Source of the DNA: a virus
Strand: one strand, 5' to 3'
IMG/VR virus record: IMGVR_UViG_3300034355_000696
Coordinates: 86,635 to 150,634 of that record
Length of the DNA stretch: 64,000 bases
Of this stretch, positions 30,640 to 38,872 are shown piece after piece. The notes beneath the pieces are model-generated. The model searched no databases. It was given only the letters and a program-made list of their open reading frames with translations, and was not told the DNA's origin. Position 1 is the stretch's first letter; every line of letters starts with the position of its first letter. The translations under genes and the position numbers were made by a program.

Positions 30640-30868
30640 ATTAAATTATATTGTAGTATACAAAAACCACAGTCAGGTCTATGGTTGTTCTTCAAAAAAA
30701 ATAGCTGTAGAATCACCTCCACCGGAGGGTTACACAAATGATGATAAGAGAATACTTTTTGCAACATTTGAACCAGACACAAGTTCTTTGTGTGTTTACC
30801 CTGTATCATTAGACGATATAGAAATTGAAGAAGTAAAAGTTAAGAAAGCTAAAAAGAAAAATGACTAA
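30626..30868 (+). CDS. Hypothetical basic-tailed protein
   Basis: 80 residues; overlaps neighbours on both sides by 14 and 8 bases. Beta-rich first half and a Lys-rich tail (KVKKAKKKND). No family is recognised. Confidence 0.45.
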   Translation: MAASKLNYIVVYKNHSQVYGCSSKKIAVESPPPEGYTNDDKRILFATFEPDTSSLCVYPVSLDDIEIEEVKVKKAKKKND

Positions 30869-31103
30869 GAAAAAAGTAGAAAAAAAGAAAGTAAATATCA
30901 AACTTGAATCTGGGCAAACATATTTAATTACTTCTATAGATGAGATGTTGCAAATAGCAAATTCTTTGATACACTTAGCCTCTTCAATCAAGGATGAAAA
31001 AGACAAATTGTCTGTACTTAATTTAAGTGAAGAAGCAATAAAGGCAATGACCGAAAACAAATTTATAGGAGGATCTTCAGATGAAGATGAAGATTGGAAT
31101 TAG
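30861..31103 (+). CDS. Hypothetical small protein
   Basis: 80 residues, Lys-rich N-terminus (MTKKKVEKKKVNIKLE), then one long helix and an acidic end (GGSSDEDEDWN). Overlaps the next gene by 23 bases. No family is recognised; the opposite charge of its two ends is the only visible feature. Confidence 0.45.
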   Translation: MTKKKVEKKKVNIKLESGQTYLITSIDEMLQIANSLIHLASSIKDEKDKLSVLNLSEEAIKAMTENKFIGGSSDEDEDWN

Positions 31104-31359
31104 TATTATAGTGGTGGCAGCATGTTCTTATTTGGTATATAATCAAAAAAGAAAAGTTAAATTTGATTACTTTAATAATGTTTCAGAAGAATACTTTAAG
31201 GAATACGCAAAAGAATATAATCCACAAAGTAGTTTTATAGAATTCTTTGATAAGGAAAACATAAAAGAAGCCTTTAGTAGATATGATAAATATTTAGATC
31301 TTGGCTTGAATAAAGAAGACGCATTTAAGTCTGTAGTAGAAGATAAGAGAAATAAATGA
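31081..31359 (+). CDS. Small membrane-anchored protein
   Basis: 92 residues. One N-terminal hydrophobic segment (residues ~5-20, GISIIVVAACSYLVYN) followed by basic residues, so probably an inside-facing anchor, then a soluble helical domain. ATGA overlap with the glycosyltransferase that follows. No family is recognised. Confidence 0.5.
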   Translation: MKMKIGISIIVVAACSYLVYNQKRKVKFDYFNNVSEEYFKEYAKEYNPQSSFIEFFDKENIKEAFSRYDKYLDLGLNKEDAFKSVVEDKRNK

Positions 31360-32159
31360 TAGATTTATGTGTTGTAAACTACAACACTAGGCCACTCCTA
31401 CAAAGGTTATTGGATAATTTGCATGAGGGTGCGAGTGTGGATAATAAGTTTTGGAATCTATATATAGCTGATAACGACTCCAGTGATGATACAGTCGACT
31501 GGCTAAAAGAAAATGACGATAGATATCAAATAGATAGAATAGATTTAAATAAGAATATTGGGTATTCAGCAGCTATCAATAAGCTTGCAGCAAGAGGTTC
31601 CAACAACGTCATTGGCATTTTAAATGCAGACGTATGGTTTACCAACGAAGACATTAAAAAGATATGTCAAATTTTTAACCAAGAACCAGATGTCCATATC
31701 CTTGGCCCAAAACAAAGAGACGAATACGGCAATATCAAACATGCCGGTATAGTAGGTACCAATACGGAACCAAGACATAGAGGTTGGAACGAAGTTGACC
31801 GCGAAGATAATCTATATAAAGATAGGGTTAATTGCGTAACAGTTTCCGGGTCTGCATACTTCATTAGAAGATCAGTTTGGAATGCCCTAACAAACGATGA
31901 AGAGTATAGAAAGATGTACCCTGATGCAATAGGGGCCTTCCTGCCAACGCCTCATTACTACGAGGAGACTTGGTGCTCCTACTTCGCACGTCATCGTGGC
32001 TACAATGTAGTGTATGATGGTAGCGTATCAATTGGTCACAGTTGGCATGCATCATCACCAAAACCGGGTGAAGGCTACAGTCATGCCGACGCTCAATTTA
32101 AAGTAAGTCAATCAATATTTCGCAAAGCCTGCGATTTCATAGGAATAGAAAGAGATTAA
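31356..32159 (+). CDS. GT2-family glycosyltransferase
   Basis: 267 residues with the GT-A nucleotide-sugar fold: start IDLCVVNYNTRPLLQRLL, then IADNDSSDDT, and NADVWFTNEDI in the place of the DxD metal site. The C-terminal part contains the YYEETWCSYFARHRG stretch typical of rhamnosyl/GT2 enzymes (E..W.....RRG). It likely glycosylates a surface glycan, a virion protein or phage DNA. It stands among nucleotide-metabolism genes, away from the other glycan genes at 54-57.7 kb. Confidence 0.8.
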   Translation: MIDLCVVNYNTRPLLQRLLDNLHEGASVDNKFWNLYIADNDSSDDTVDWLKENDDRYQIDRIDLNKNIGYSAAINKLAARGSNNVIGILNADVWFTNEDIKKICQIFNQEPDVHILGPKQRDEYGNIKHAGIVGTNTEPRHRGWNEVDREDNLYKDRVNCVTVSGSAYFIRRSVWNALTNDEEYRKMYPDAIGAFLPTPHYYEETWCSYFARHRGYNVVYDGSVSIGHSWHASSPKPGEGYSHADAQFKVSQSIFRKACDFIGIERD

Positions 32160-32160
32160 A

Positions 32161-32562
32161 ATGTCAGATCAATTTAATGTTTATTTATATAATGCAGAAG
32201 TAGTTAAGATAGTTGACGGAGATACATTTAAGATCAAGATAGATCTTGGTTTTGAAGTTCATATTGGCCCAAAGAGTGTCAGACTATATGGCGTTAACAC
32301 ACCAGAAAGCCGTACAACAAACTTGGAAGAAAAGAAAATGGGCCTTGCTGCAAAAGAGTTTACTGATCAATGGATCAAGAAAGCTAATAATAAAGTAAAG
32401 ATCGAAACTATTCTAGATAAGAATGAAAAGTATGGTAGAATTCTTGCTAGAGTATGGAACGAAGCTGGCGAATGCCTTAATACAGAAATTGTTAAGGCTG
32501 GATTAGCTAGAGAATACTTTGGCGTAGGCGACAAAACTTTTGAGGAATTCAAGAAGGCATAA
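32161..32562 (+). CDS. Thermonuclease (SNase family)
   Basis: 133 residues of staphylococcal-nuclease fold: VVKIVDGDTFKIKID (metal Asp), VRLYGVNTPESRT (catalytic Arg, metal Asp replaced by the usual N/T turn), and KYGRILARVW (second catalytic Arg). No signal peptide, so it acts inside the cell; host DNA breakdown is a reasonable role. It overlaps the next gene by one base. Confidence 0.85.
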   Translation: MSDQFNVYLYNAEVVKIVDGDTFKIKIDLGFEVHIGPKSVRLYGVNTPESRTTNLEEKKMGLAAKEFTDQWIKKANNKVKIETILDKNEKYGRILARVWNEAGECLNTEIVKAGLAREYFGVGDKTFEEFKKA

Positions 32563-32987
32563 TGCAAACATTTTTACCATACGCAAATTTGCAAGAGTCA
32601 GTTCGGGTATTAGATTATCGTAGACTTGGAAAGCAACGAGTAGAAACTTTCCAAGTCTTAAACATCTTACTTGATCGCACTCCAACAAAAGGTTGGCGCA
32701 ATCATCCGGTTACTGTTATGTGGACCGGCTATGAATCAGCTCTACAGCTTTATCAGAATTACACCATTCAAGAGTGGATTAGCAGAGGTTACAAAAACAC
32801 CATGCTATTAGAAGAGATAGATATAGATTCAGTAGCTATGCCACCATGGTTTGGCTTAGAAGAATTTCATCGTTCACACAGATCAAATCTTTTGCGTAAA
32901 GATTACGAATATTATTCCCAATATTTTGACGAAGATCCTAATCTTCCATACTATTGGCCAGCTAAAGAGGTAGCTAATGCAAACTAG
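32562..32987 (+). CDS. Pyrimidine-dimer-glycosylase-like protein (MSMEG_6728 family)
   Basis: 141 residues. It matches a common actinobacterial and phage family related to pyrimidine dimer DNA glycosylases: MQTFLPY start, VLDYRRLGKQRVE, WRNHPVTVMWTGYE and a FHRSHRSNLLRKD ending. CGG at 32604 encodes the Arg of SVRVLDYRRLGKQ. A +1 shift there would hit TAG two codons later, so this CGG must be read in frame, unlike eight others in the window. A DNA-repair role is inferred from the family. Confidence 0.75.
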   Translation: MQTFLPYANLQESVRVLDYRRLGKQRVETFQVLNILLDRTPTKGWRNHPVTVMWTGYESALQLYQNYTIQEWISRGYKNTMLLEEIDIDSVAMPPWFGLEEFHRSHRSNLLRKDYEYYSQYFDEDPNLPYYWPAKEVANAN

Positions 32988-33390
32988 AGTGTTTTTATCA
33001 GGCGCTATAGAAGATGTCCAATCTGACTTTAAGCATAGTTGGAGAGATGAAGCTACTGCGCTTCTAGATCATAGAGGTTTTAAGGCAGTCAATCCAATGG
33101 ACTACGCTCTTGAGGAAGAAGACTGTGAACCAAAAGAAATAGTAGATAAAAATCTCTTCTTGCAAAAAAGCTGTGACATTATTTTAGTAGAATACACATT
33201 ACTCTATAGGGCGTACATTGGAACAGACTTTGAAATGACCTGGGCGCATCTAAATAATCAACCAGTAATTGTTTGGGCGCACCAAGATTTGCAGCATAGA
33301 AAATATCTTAAATTTCTTGCTACAAAACTTGCAGATACTCTTGAAGAGGCTGTAGAATATATATCTAATACATATCCATCAACTAAATAA
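32977..33390 (+). CDS. Nucleoside 2-deoxyribosyltransferase-like protein
   Basis: 137 residues. Start RVFLSGAIEDV and middle FLQKSCDIILVEYT fit the nucleoside 2-deoxyribosyltransferase / Rossmann-like family (SGAI...., D.ilv......GT..E). EMTWAHLNNQPVIVW gives the Glu and following strand. It could act in nucleotide salvage or remove bases from modified nucleotides, in line with its neighbours. Overlaps the preceding gene by 11 bases. Confidence 0.7.
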   Translation: MQTRVFLSGAIEDVQSDFKHSWRDEATALLDHRGFKAVNPMDYALEEEDCEPKEIVDKNLFLQKSCDIILVEYTLLYRAYIGTDFEMTWAHLNNQPVIVWAHQDLQHRKYLKFLATKLADTLEEAVEYISNTYPSTK

Positions 33391-33400
33391 AGGAAATAAT

Positions 33401-33583
33401 ATGGCAGAAAATAAGTTCAACTATTTTGAAGTAACCACTTCTTATGTTGTTAAGGCCAAGAATAAGTCAGAGGCTGAAAAGGTAGTCCTTGGACGTCGTG
33501 GCGTTAAGGGCGAAATTATTACCAGTAAGACTAACGTAGATCGAATCTCGGCTGTAGAAGTCCGAGAAATGTTGGAGATCTAA
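33401..33583 (+). CDS. Small conserved-looking protein
   Basis: 60 residues, with a beta start (FNYFEVTTSYVVKAKNKSEA) and a short helical end. It resembles small ferredoxin-like-fold phage proteins but no family is recognised. Good ribosome site (AAAGGA) before ATG 33401. Last gene before a hairpin. Confidence 0.5.
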   Translation: MAENKFNYFEVTTSYVVKAKNKSEAEKVVLGRRGVKGEIITSKTNVDRISAVEVREMLEI

Positions 33584-33598
33584 GAATCCTATTAACTA

Positions 33599-33630
33599 GA
33601 GGGTAGCACTATTTACTTAGTGTTACCCTC
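33599..33630 (+). terminator. Hairpin, probable terminator
   Basis: 12-bp stem (GAGGGTAGCACT with its complement, one G-U) around an 8-base loop, 16 bases after the previous stop. The U-run behind is poor, as often seen in actinobacteria and their phages. It separates two gene blocks. Confidence 0.65.
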
Positions 33631-33651
33631 TATAAACCTTAAGGAAAGTAT

Positions 33652-34353
33652 ATGATATACGCTCAAATGGTGGGCAGAAATGAAGAGGGAAGATTTCTAG
33701 AGGAAGTTCTAGAAAGGCTTTCACAGCAAGTAGATGGTATTGTTTTTACCGATGATTGCTCTACTGATAACACAGCTAAAATAGCAGAAAAATATTGTCA
33801 CGTTTATTCAACTCCAGAGCAACTGTTCACAAAACATGAGGGTCAACTAAGAGCTTTTGCTTGGTCCAACATGTGCCAGCATGCAAAACTTGGTGACTGG
33901 ATTGTGGCAATCGATTGTGACGAAATGCTGTATAATAAAAACGATATAGATAATCTTAATATCTCATCTGTTCTATCAAATTCGCCTTACGACGTTGCCA
34001 ATGTTCGCTTTTACCACATGTGGAACGAGAATCAATGGCGCACAGATAAGCTATGGGCTCCAAATAATAGCAGTAGAATCTTCAGATTTAAAGAAAATGG
34101 TGGCTTCGCCAATAGGAAATTAGCCTGTGGTTCAGAACCTACATATGTAGTTGACTGGATTGCACAAAGAAACTTCTGGATTGACTCAGGTTTAGTCATG
34201 AAACATCTTGGATATGTAAGAGATGAAGATAAGATCTCTAAGCATCAAAGGTATTCGACTTTAGACGGTGGAGAATTTCACGCATTAAATCATATCAACT
34301 CAATAATAGACCCAAATCCAGTCTTGATTGACTGGGGAAATTTCTTAAGGTAG
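33652..34353 (+). CDS. GT2-like glycosyltransferase
   Basis: 233 residues. Start YAQMVGRNEEGRFLEEVL, then FTDDCSTDNT and WIVAIDCDEML (DxD-type metal site). This is the compact glycosyltransferase-2 form used in lipopolysaccharide and phage glycosylation. Next to a possible GT-D protein at 34359, so the pair may build a sugar on one target. ATG 33652 follows an AAGGAAAG ribosome site. Confidence 0.78.
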   Translation: MIYAQMVGRNEEGRFLEEVLERLSQQVDGIVFTDDCSTDNTAKIAEKYCHVYSTPEQLFTKHEGQLRAFAWSNMCQHAKLGDWIVAIDCDEMLYNKNDIDNLNISSVLSNSPYDVANVRFYHMWNENQWRTDKLWAPNNSSRIFRFKENGGFANRKLACGSEPTYVVDWIAQRNFWIDSGLVMKHLGYVRDEDKISKHQRYSTLDGGEFHALNHINSIIDPNPVLIDWGNFLR

Positions 34354-34358
34354 GAAAA

Positions 34359-35033
34359 ATGAAAAAAGATATTAGAATTGCAACACACGCACAAACGATT
34401 CAATCGCTAACTTTAAAAATGCTATCCAAGGAACGTTTTGCTTACGTTAATTTTCCTCGATCAGCACTCATTGCTATGGGTAGTCCAGATATGAAGAAAG
34501 CTTCTAAGGACTTTGGTGATTCAATAAGTAAATCATTTAGCATTAATGATAAGAATTTTATGAAAGGAATACCTTTAGCTTTTGTAAATTCTAATGATTC
34601 AGATAATGAATTAGATTATTCAAAAGTGGATTCTAATCAGAGATACTATAACTCAACAACACTTGAAAACTACTTTAATAATAATGAAGTAGCTTTTACA
34701 TCTTTTGTAGACTTTTATATAAGAAATACCCCATATGTTGTAGTTACATTTCATGATAGAAAAGTAATTACAAGGGTTCTAGGATCACCTGTGGACACAA
34801 TTTATGTTCCATATAATGATTATTATGATAAGTTAGATTCTATAATTGAAACTTTGGCAACCTATACCGGTAAAGTTGATACAGTTATTTTGGATTGTCC
34901 GCTACTTTCTGCTGCTTTAGCTGGTAAGATATGGGACGAATTGAATTTTTCTATAATAGATTTTGGGAAGGTAATCGGTTTTGCTCGAGCAAGATTTAGC
35001 AATAGGATTTCCCAAAATGAAAAAACAGATTGA
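34359..35033 (+). CDS. Possible GT-D-type glycosyltransferase
   Basis: 224 residues. The stretch TVILDCPLLSAALAGKIWDE followed by IIDFGKVI resembles the end of GT-D (SP_1767/DUF1792-like) glycosyltransferases, and KERFAYVNFPRSALIAMG could be their first motif. The likeness is partial, so the call is weak. It follows a GT2 gene by five bases and overlaps the nuclease gene behind it. Confidence 0.4.
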   Translation: MKKDIRIATHAQTIQSLTLKMLSKERFAYVNFPRSALIAMGSPDMKKASKDFGDSISKSFSINDKNFMKGIPLAFVNSNDSDNELDYSKVDSNQRYYNSTTLENYFNNNEVAFTSFVDFYIRNTPYVVVTFHDRKVITRVLGSPVDTIYVPYNDYYDKLDSIIETLATYTGKVDTVILDCPLLSAALAGKIWDELNFSIIDFGKVIGFARARFSNRISQNEKTD

Positions 35034-35661
35034 AGACAAAGAAGATGATCTATTTTTAATAGATCTTTTATTTGAATCAGATCTAACCATTTCAGCTATA
35101 GCCAAAGAACTTGGTTATTCATTTGCTCAGTTAAATAAAAAAATTAATTCACTTGGTCTTTCTTGGATTAAAGAGCAAAAGAAAAAAACATCAAGAGGTC
35201 AAGCTGCACTTACTCAGGCAATGCAAAAGCTTTTTCCTGGACAAAAGATCATAAACGAACATCACATAGGTGAGCGTTTAAGAATCGATGTATTCTGTCC
35301 AGAATATAGAATAGGTGCAGAGTTTCATGGTAGGCAACACTTCTATTATACTGAAAGATTTTTTGAATCAAAATATGATTTTATTCAAGCTCAAAAAAGA
35401 GATGAAAGAAAATTAGAACTTTGCAAGCAAGAAGGAATAACATTAGTTGTATTTAGATACAATGATGAGCTGAGTGAACAAGCTGTTTATGATAGACTAT
35501 TACAGGCGATAAGATTAAGTCCTCATGTTCCAGAGAATATAAAAACGAATAAGAAGAGCATTACTCAAAATAAATTTTATCAGGATAGAAAAAAGCAATA
35601 CAACGAAAGAAAGAAAGAGACATATAAAAAAATGAAAAAGAGAAGAGATAATCATGAGTGA
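35017..35661 (+). CDS. PD-(D/E)XK endonuclease with N-terminal HTH
   Basis: ATG 35017 is preferred over TTG 34981 (17-base overlap with the previous gene). About 214 residues. Residues ~20-50 look like a helix-turn-helix (SAIAKELGYSFAQLNKKI). Residues ~85-160 carry RIDVFCPEYRIGAEFHGRQH, the D...E.xGxQH core of DUF559/VSR-like nucleases. The tail is strongly basic (KKQYNERKKETYKKMKKRRD). May be a free-standing homing-type or host-DNA nuclease. It overlaps the helicase gene by 8 bases. Confidence 0.65.
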   Translation: MKKQIEDKEDDLFLIDLLFESDLTISAIAKELGYSFAQLNKKINSLGLSWIKEQKKKTSRGQAALTQAMQKLFPGQKIINEHHIGERLRIDVFCPEYRIGAEFHGRQHFYYTERFFESKYDFIQAQKRDERKLELCKQEGITLVVFRYNDELSEQAVYDRLLQAIRLSPHVPENIKTNKKSITQNKFYQDRKKQYNERKKETYKKMKKRRDNHE

Positions 35662-37105
35662 TATTGAATCTTCTCCCGTAACTCAACCAATTGAGTATCA
35701 GATATTTGCTCTTTCATTTAGAGAAAAGGGAGCAATATCTTACTTTAAAGATAATCTAGATCCACAGATTGTTGGGATTAACGATAATCAACACGGTGTT
35801 CATGAATTCTATAATGCTCTTTTGTCATATGTTTCTAGTACAGATCTAGATATAGTCGATCCAATAGTATTTAAGAATTGGATACAACTAGAAAGCCGTG
35901 TCTTTGAGGCGCTCAATGGAGACGAGGGAGTTAATGCTCTTATGAGCGTCCTCTCTGATATGCAGCTGGCTAGCCCTGAAGCTGTTGTTCAGGTTCTTAA
36001 ACATAAAGATAATAAAATTAAACAGAAAAACTATTTAAAAGAGTTAGAAATAATTATAAGCCAAAAGGGTATAAAAACAGAAGAAGATCTTGCGAGAATG
36101 TCTGAGATTTCTAATCTCATTAATGATCTAGAGAACAGTGCTAGTTATGATCCGCTTGATGGAGTTGTAACGGCTAACCAAATAATAGAAAAGATTGACT
36201 CACTATTAGACACTCCGGACTTCTTGCCAACTCAATTTAAGTCTTTGAATAGAGCAATGGGCTACACCAATGAGGGAGGCTTCTTTAAGGGGGCGGTACA
36301 TGCGATCATAGCAGCTTCTGGAAAGGGAAAGAGTACGTTTGCTAAGTGTCTAGTCAATAACTGGTTAGATTGTGGATATAAAGCTTTATACATAAACTTC
36401 GAAGAAGCTAGAAATCACTGGGAACGCATATTAATGACCCAGATAACTGGCAAGAACGTTTATTCAGAAGTGGATAAATGGTCTGAAGAAGAAAAAAATA
36501 AACATATTAAAACTTTTACAGATAAGTTAACCGAATGGGGTGATCGTCTGATGGTCAAGCATGATCCAGATACTCCATATTTTGAGGACCTAGAAAGCTG
36601 GCTAAGAGACATCCTAATCCAGGGTGAACACATGCCGGACGTCATAGTTATCGACACTATCCAATCAATGTTTACTAGATCTAAGGGTAAAGCTAGATGG
36701 GGTGAATTTGAAGAAATGATGGTTCGTCTTGAAAAAATAGCTAGAGACATGAACTGCGTATTGATAATCACTGCACAAGAAAACTCAAATAGAATGAAGG
36801 AAAAAAGAGAAATAGTCATGCAGTCAGACACTGGTGGTTCTCTAGCTATACAGCAAAAGTGTGCAGTAACTATATTTATCACAGAAAAAAAATTAGTTAG
36901 TGGTGATGATTCGGAAGATGAAAATGTAATGCAGTTACAGATACCAAAGAATAGAATTACTGGTTCAACATTTTCTTATGAGCCACCACTGGTTAGATAT
37001 GTCGATTCCAAAAAGTCTTACGTAGAGTACGAAATGGTTACACCCGGATCTTATGATGCCTCATCAATTTTAGATGACTTATTAAACAATGGAGATTTTA
37101 ACTAA
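35654..37105 (+). CDS. Replicative DNA helicase, DnaB/gp41-like
   Basis: 483 residues. Unwinds DNA at the fork. Helical N-terminal half, then a RecA-type motor: Walker A IAASGKGKSTFAKCLV near residue 220, the glutamate site INFEEARNHWERIL, Walker B MPDVIVIDTIQSMF, and the QENSNRMKEKRE / SLAIQQKCAV loop and arginine-finger region. The N-terminal domain differs from bacterial DnaB, as in T4-like phages. The nuclease-like protein at 37105 starts one base before its end. Confidence 0.88.
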   Translation: MSDIESSPVTQPIEYQIFALSFREKGAISYFKDNLDPQIVGINDNQHGVHEFYNALLSYVSSTDLDIVDPIVFKNWIQLESRVFEALNGDEGVNALMSVLSDMQLASPEAVVQVLKHKDNKIKQKNYLKELEIIISQKGIKTEEDLARMSEISNLINDLENSASYDPLDGVVTANQIIEKIDSLLDTPDFLPTQFKSLNRAMGYTNEGGFFKGAVHAIIAASGKGKSTFAKCLVNNWLDCGYKALYINFEEARNHWERILMTQITGKNVYSEVDKWSEEEKNKHIKTFTDKLTEWGDRLMVKHDPDTPYFEDLESWLRDILIQGEHMPDVIVIDTIQSMFTRSKGKARWGEFEEMMVRLEKIARDMNCVLIITAQENSNRMKEKREIVMQSDTGGSLAIQQKCAVTIFITEKKLVSGDDSEDENVMQLQIPKNRITGSTFSYEPPLVRYVDSKKSYVEYEMVTPGSYDASSILDDLLNNGDFN

Positions 37106-37896
37106 TGAAATTAATTACACCAGAATCCCTAAAGGACTTTCAAACCTGCTCATTACTTTACGAGTATAGATATAATCAAAAACTACCAGAGTCAATAGGC
37201 GGTAGGGATCTATTGTCTATTAGATTTGAAAATACTTTAAAAGAAATTATATATTACTTCTTTTATAAGAAACAAGGTGGCTACACACCGTCGTATGCAT
37301 CGCTTTTGAATAGATGGGAAAAGCTTTGGTTTGCCGATAACGTTTCATCGTACGATATCATGACAGAGCAACACGAAAGTGCATATGGAAACAGCGCTAG
37401 CCTTACGACCAAAGCTGCTTCTGCTCTATTGTCTTTCTATGAAAACTTTTCAGACGAAGAATACATACCGATTGCAATAAATGAAGATTGCATTATGCCA
37501 GTCACCCCAAAGGTTAAGATAAAAGACAAATTTGATATAATCCTTTATAAGAATAATAAATATTATGTTATTAAGATAATGTTTAACTATAAGAATAGTC
37601 ACCAATATATGTATCAAGTAAACTTTGCTACGATGTATAATGCGTTTGCGGTAAAGCATGGTGATAGAATTTCTAAAGCATCTTTTGGTTACATAGATTT
37701 ATTAACGTCCAAAGTTTCTTTTGTTGATTTTGAAATAACAAAAGAAGATCTTGATTCTTTAAGATTTTGGGCTGATGAATTAGAGCAAGCAGAAAAATTT
37801 ATTCCAAGAAGAGGGTTGACCTGGTATTGCAAGAAATGTCCGTTTGATAAACCTTGTTCTAAGTGGTCAAATTGGTCAAAAGATGCAGACGAATAG
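37105..37896 (+). CDS. RecB/AddB-type PD-(D/E)XK protein with degenerate active site and Cys cluster
   Basis: 263 residues with the outline of a RecB/Cas4-type nuclease: an N-terminal Cys in FQTCSLLYEYRY and a C-terminal CKKCPFDKPC, which together give the four Cys of an Fe-S cluster. The catalytic strand, which should read like IDYKTG, is VIKIMFNYKN here, so the second acidic residue and the Lys appear lost. The intact paralogue is at 44364. This copy may act as a structural or loading factor beside the helicase. Confidence 0.6.
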   Translation: MKLITPESLKDFQTCSLLYEYRYNQKLPESIGGRDLLSIRFENTLKEIIYYFFYKKQGGYTPSYASLLNRWEKLWFADNVSSYDIMTEQHESAYGNSASLTTKAASALLSFYENFSDEEYIPIAINEDCIMPVTPKVKIKDKFDIILYKNNKYYVIKIMFNYKNSHQYMYQVNFATMYNAFAVKHGDRISKASFGYIDLLTSKVSFVDFEITKEDLDSLRFWADELEQAEKFIPRRGLTWYCKKCPFDKPCSKWSNWSKDADE

Positions 37897-38053
37897 ATTT
37901 GGTGTTATACTTGAAACCAAGGTATCTAAAAGTTTATTTACACTTGCAAAAGAAAATAAACAAACTCCTTATGAATATTTAAAATCTATAATAGATGAAA
38001 AGTATCAAATTTACTTAAAAGAAAAACTAAATTGGGATTCAGATTATGAGTAA
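37883..38053 (+). CDS. Small helical protein
   Basis: 56 residues from ATG 37883 (an upstream in-frame ATG at 37844 lies deep inside the previous gene). Pattern FGVILETKVSKSLFTLAKEN and TPYEYLKSIIDE resembles a ribbon-helix-helix-like small DNA-binding protein. Overlaps both neighbours (14 and 8 bases). Confidence 0.45.
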   Translation: MQTNRFGVILETKVSKSLFTLAKENKQTPYEYLKSIIDEKYQIYLKEKLNWDSDYE

Positions 38054-38702
38054 AAAAAGTATATTAGATGAGTTATTAAATGAAGATGTTTCATTCAAGC
38101 CAAATGAAGAAGAAGATAAGTTATTAACTCCTCTTATGGAGGAAATTAATCTTATTGCTAGTCAACAAATTAGACTATTTGTTAGATCAGTTTTACTTCA
38201 GGCAAAAACATTTTGGAAAATACCATCTAGTTTTTCAGGTAAATATCATCCAGCTGATGAACATGGTGCTGGTGGTAACGTTCTTCATACAAAGAGGGTT
38301 GTCAAAGTCTCTAAGGTTATATGCGATTCCTATGGATTACTTCCGCACGAAAAAGACATAGTGTATGCAGCATGCTTATTGCATGATGTGACTAAGGGTA
38401 TAGCTCATGATGATAGTAAAGAAGATTTCTTCTATGACCCAATGCATCCGTATACGGTTGGAGCTTTTGTTAAAAAGTGTCAAGACAATGATAAAAAGTA
38501 TGGTTCAGAATCCGCATCATCTACTCTTTTTTTAGATGAAGAAACTGTTCAGTCAATACTTAGATTAGTAAGATGTCACCTTGGTCCATGGTCCCCTATT
38601 CCGGAAACAGTACCTAGTACCTACATGGATATGATAGTACACTTGTCGGACAACGTCGCCTCAAAACTGCATACAATTGTTGAAATTAGTGACAACAAAT
38701 GA
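38046..38702 (+). CDS. HD-domain phosphohydrolase
   Basis: 218 residues. HD metal motif: H in GNVLHTKRV, HD in ACLLHDVTKG and a later D in HLSDN. HD enzymes cut phosphate esters of nucleotides or nucleic acids; substrate unknown. The set HxxxR ... HDxxK resembles phage and bacterial YfbR/RelA-type hydrolases. ATGA overlap with the small gene behind it. Confidence 0.75.
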   Translation: MSKKSILDELLNEDVSFKPNEEEDKLLTPLMEEINLIASQQIRLFVRSVLLQAKTFWKIPSSFSGKYHPADEHGAGGNVLHTKRVVKVSKVICDSYGLLPHEKDIVYAACLLHDVTKGIAHDDSKEDFFYDPMHPYTVGAFVKKCQDNDKKYGSESASSTLFLDEETVQSILRLVRCHLGPWSPIPETVPSTYMDMIVHLSDNVASKLHTIVEISDNK

Positions 38703-38872
38703 CAGTAGAAAATCCAGACAAGATGCATGTTAGAGCGTATATAAATGAGTCTTTAGAATTCCTTATCAAAGAATCAATATACTACAGATCTAACAATGAA
38801 AATATTTTGGAACACAATCGACTAGTAGCTTGGCATATGGAAATGGATAGTGGTAAAATACATATACCATGA
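38699..38872 (+). CDS. Small protein between HD hydrolase and primase
   Basis: 57 residues (ATG 38699, TGA 38870-38872), ATGA overlaps on both sides, which argues that it is translated. Acidic and helical, no family recognised. Confidence 0.5.
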   Translation: MTVENPDKMHVRAYINESLEFLIKESIYYRSNNENILEHNRLVAWHMEMDSGKIHIP

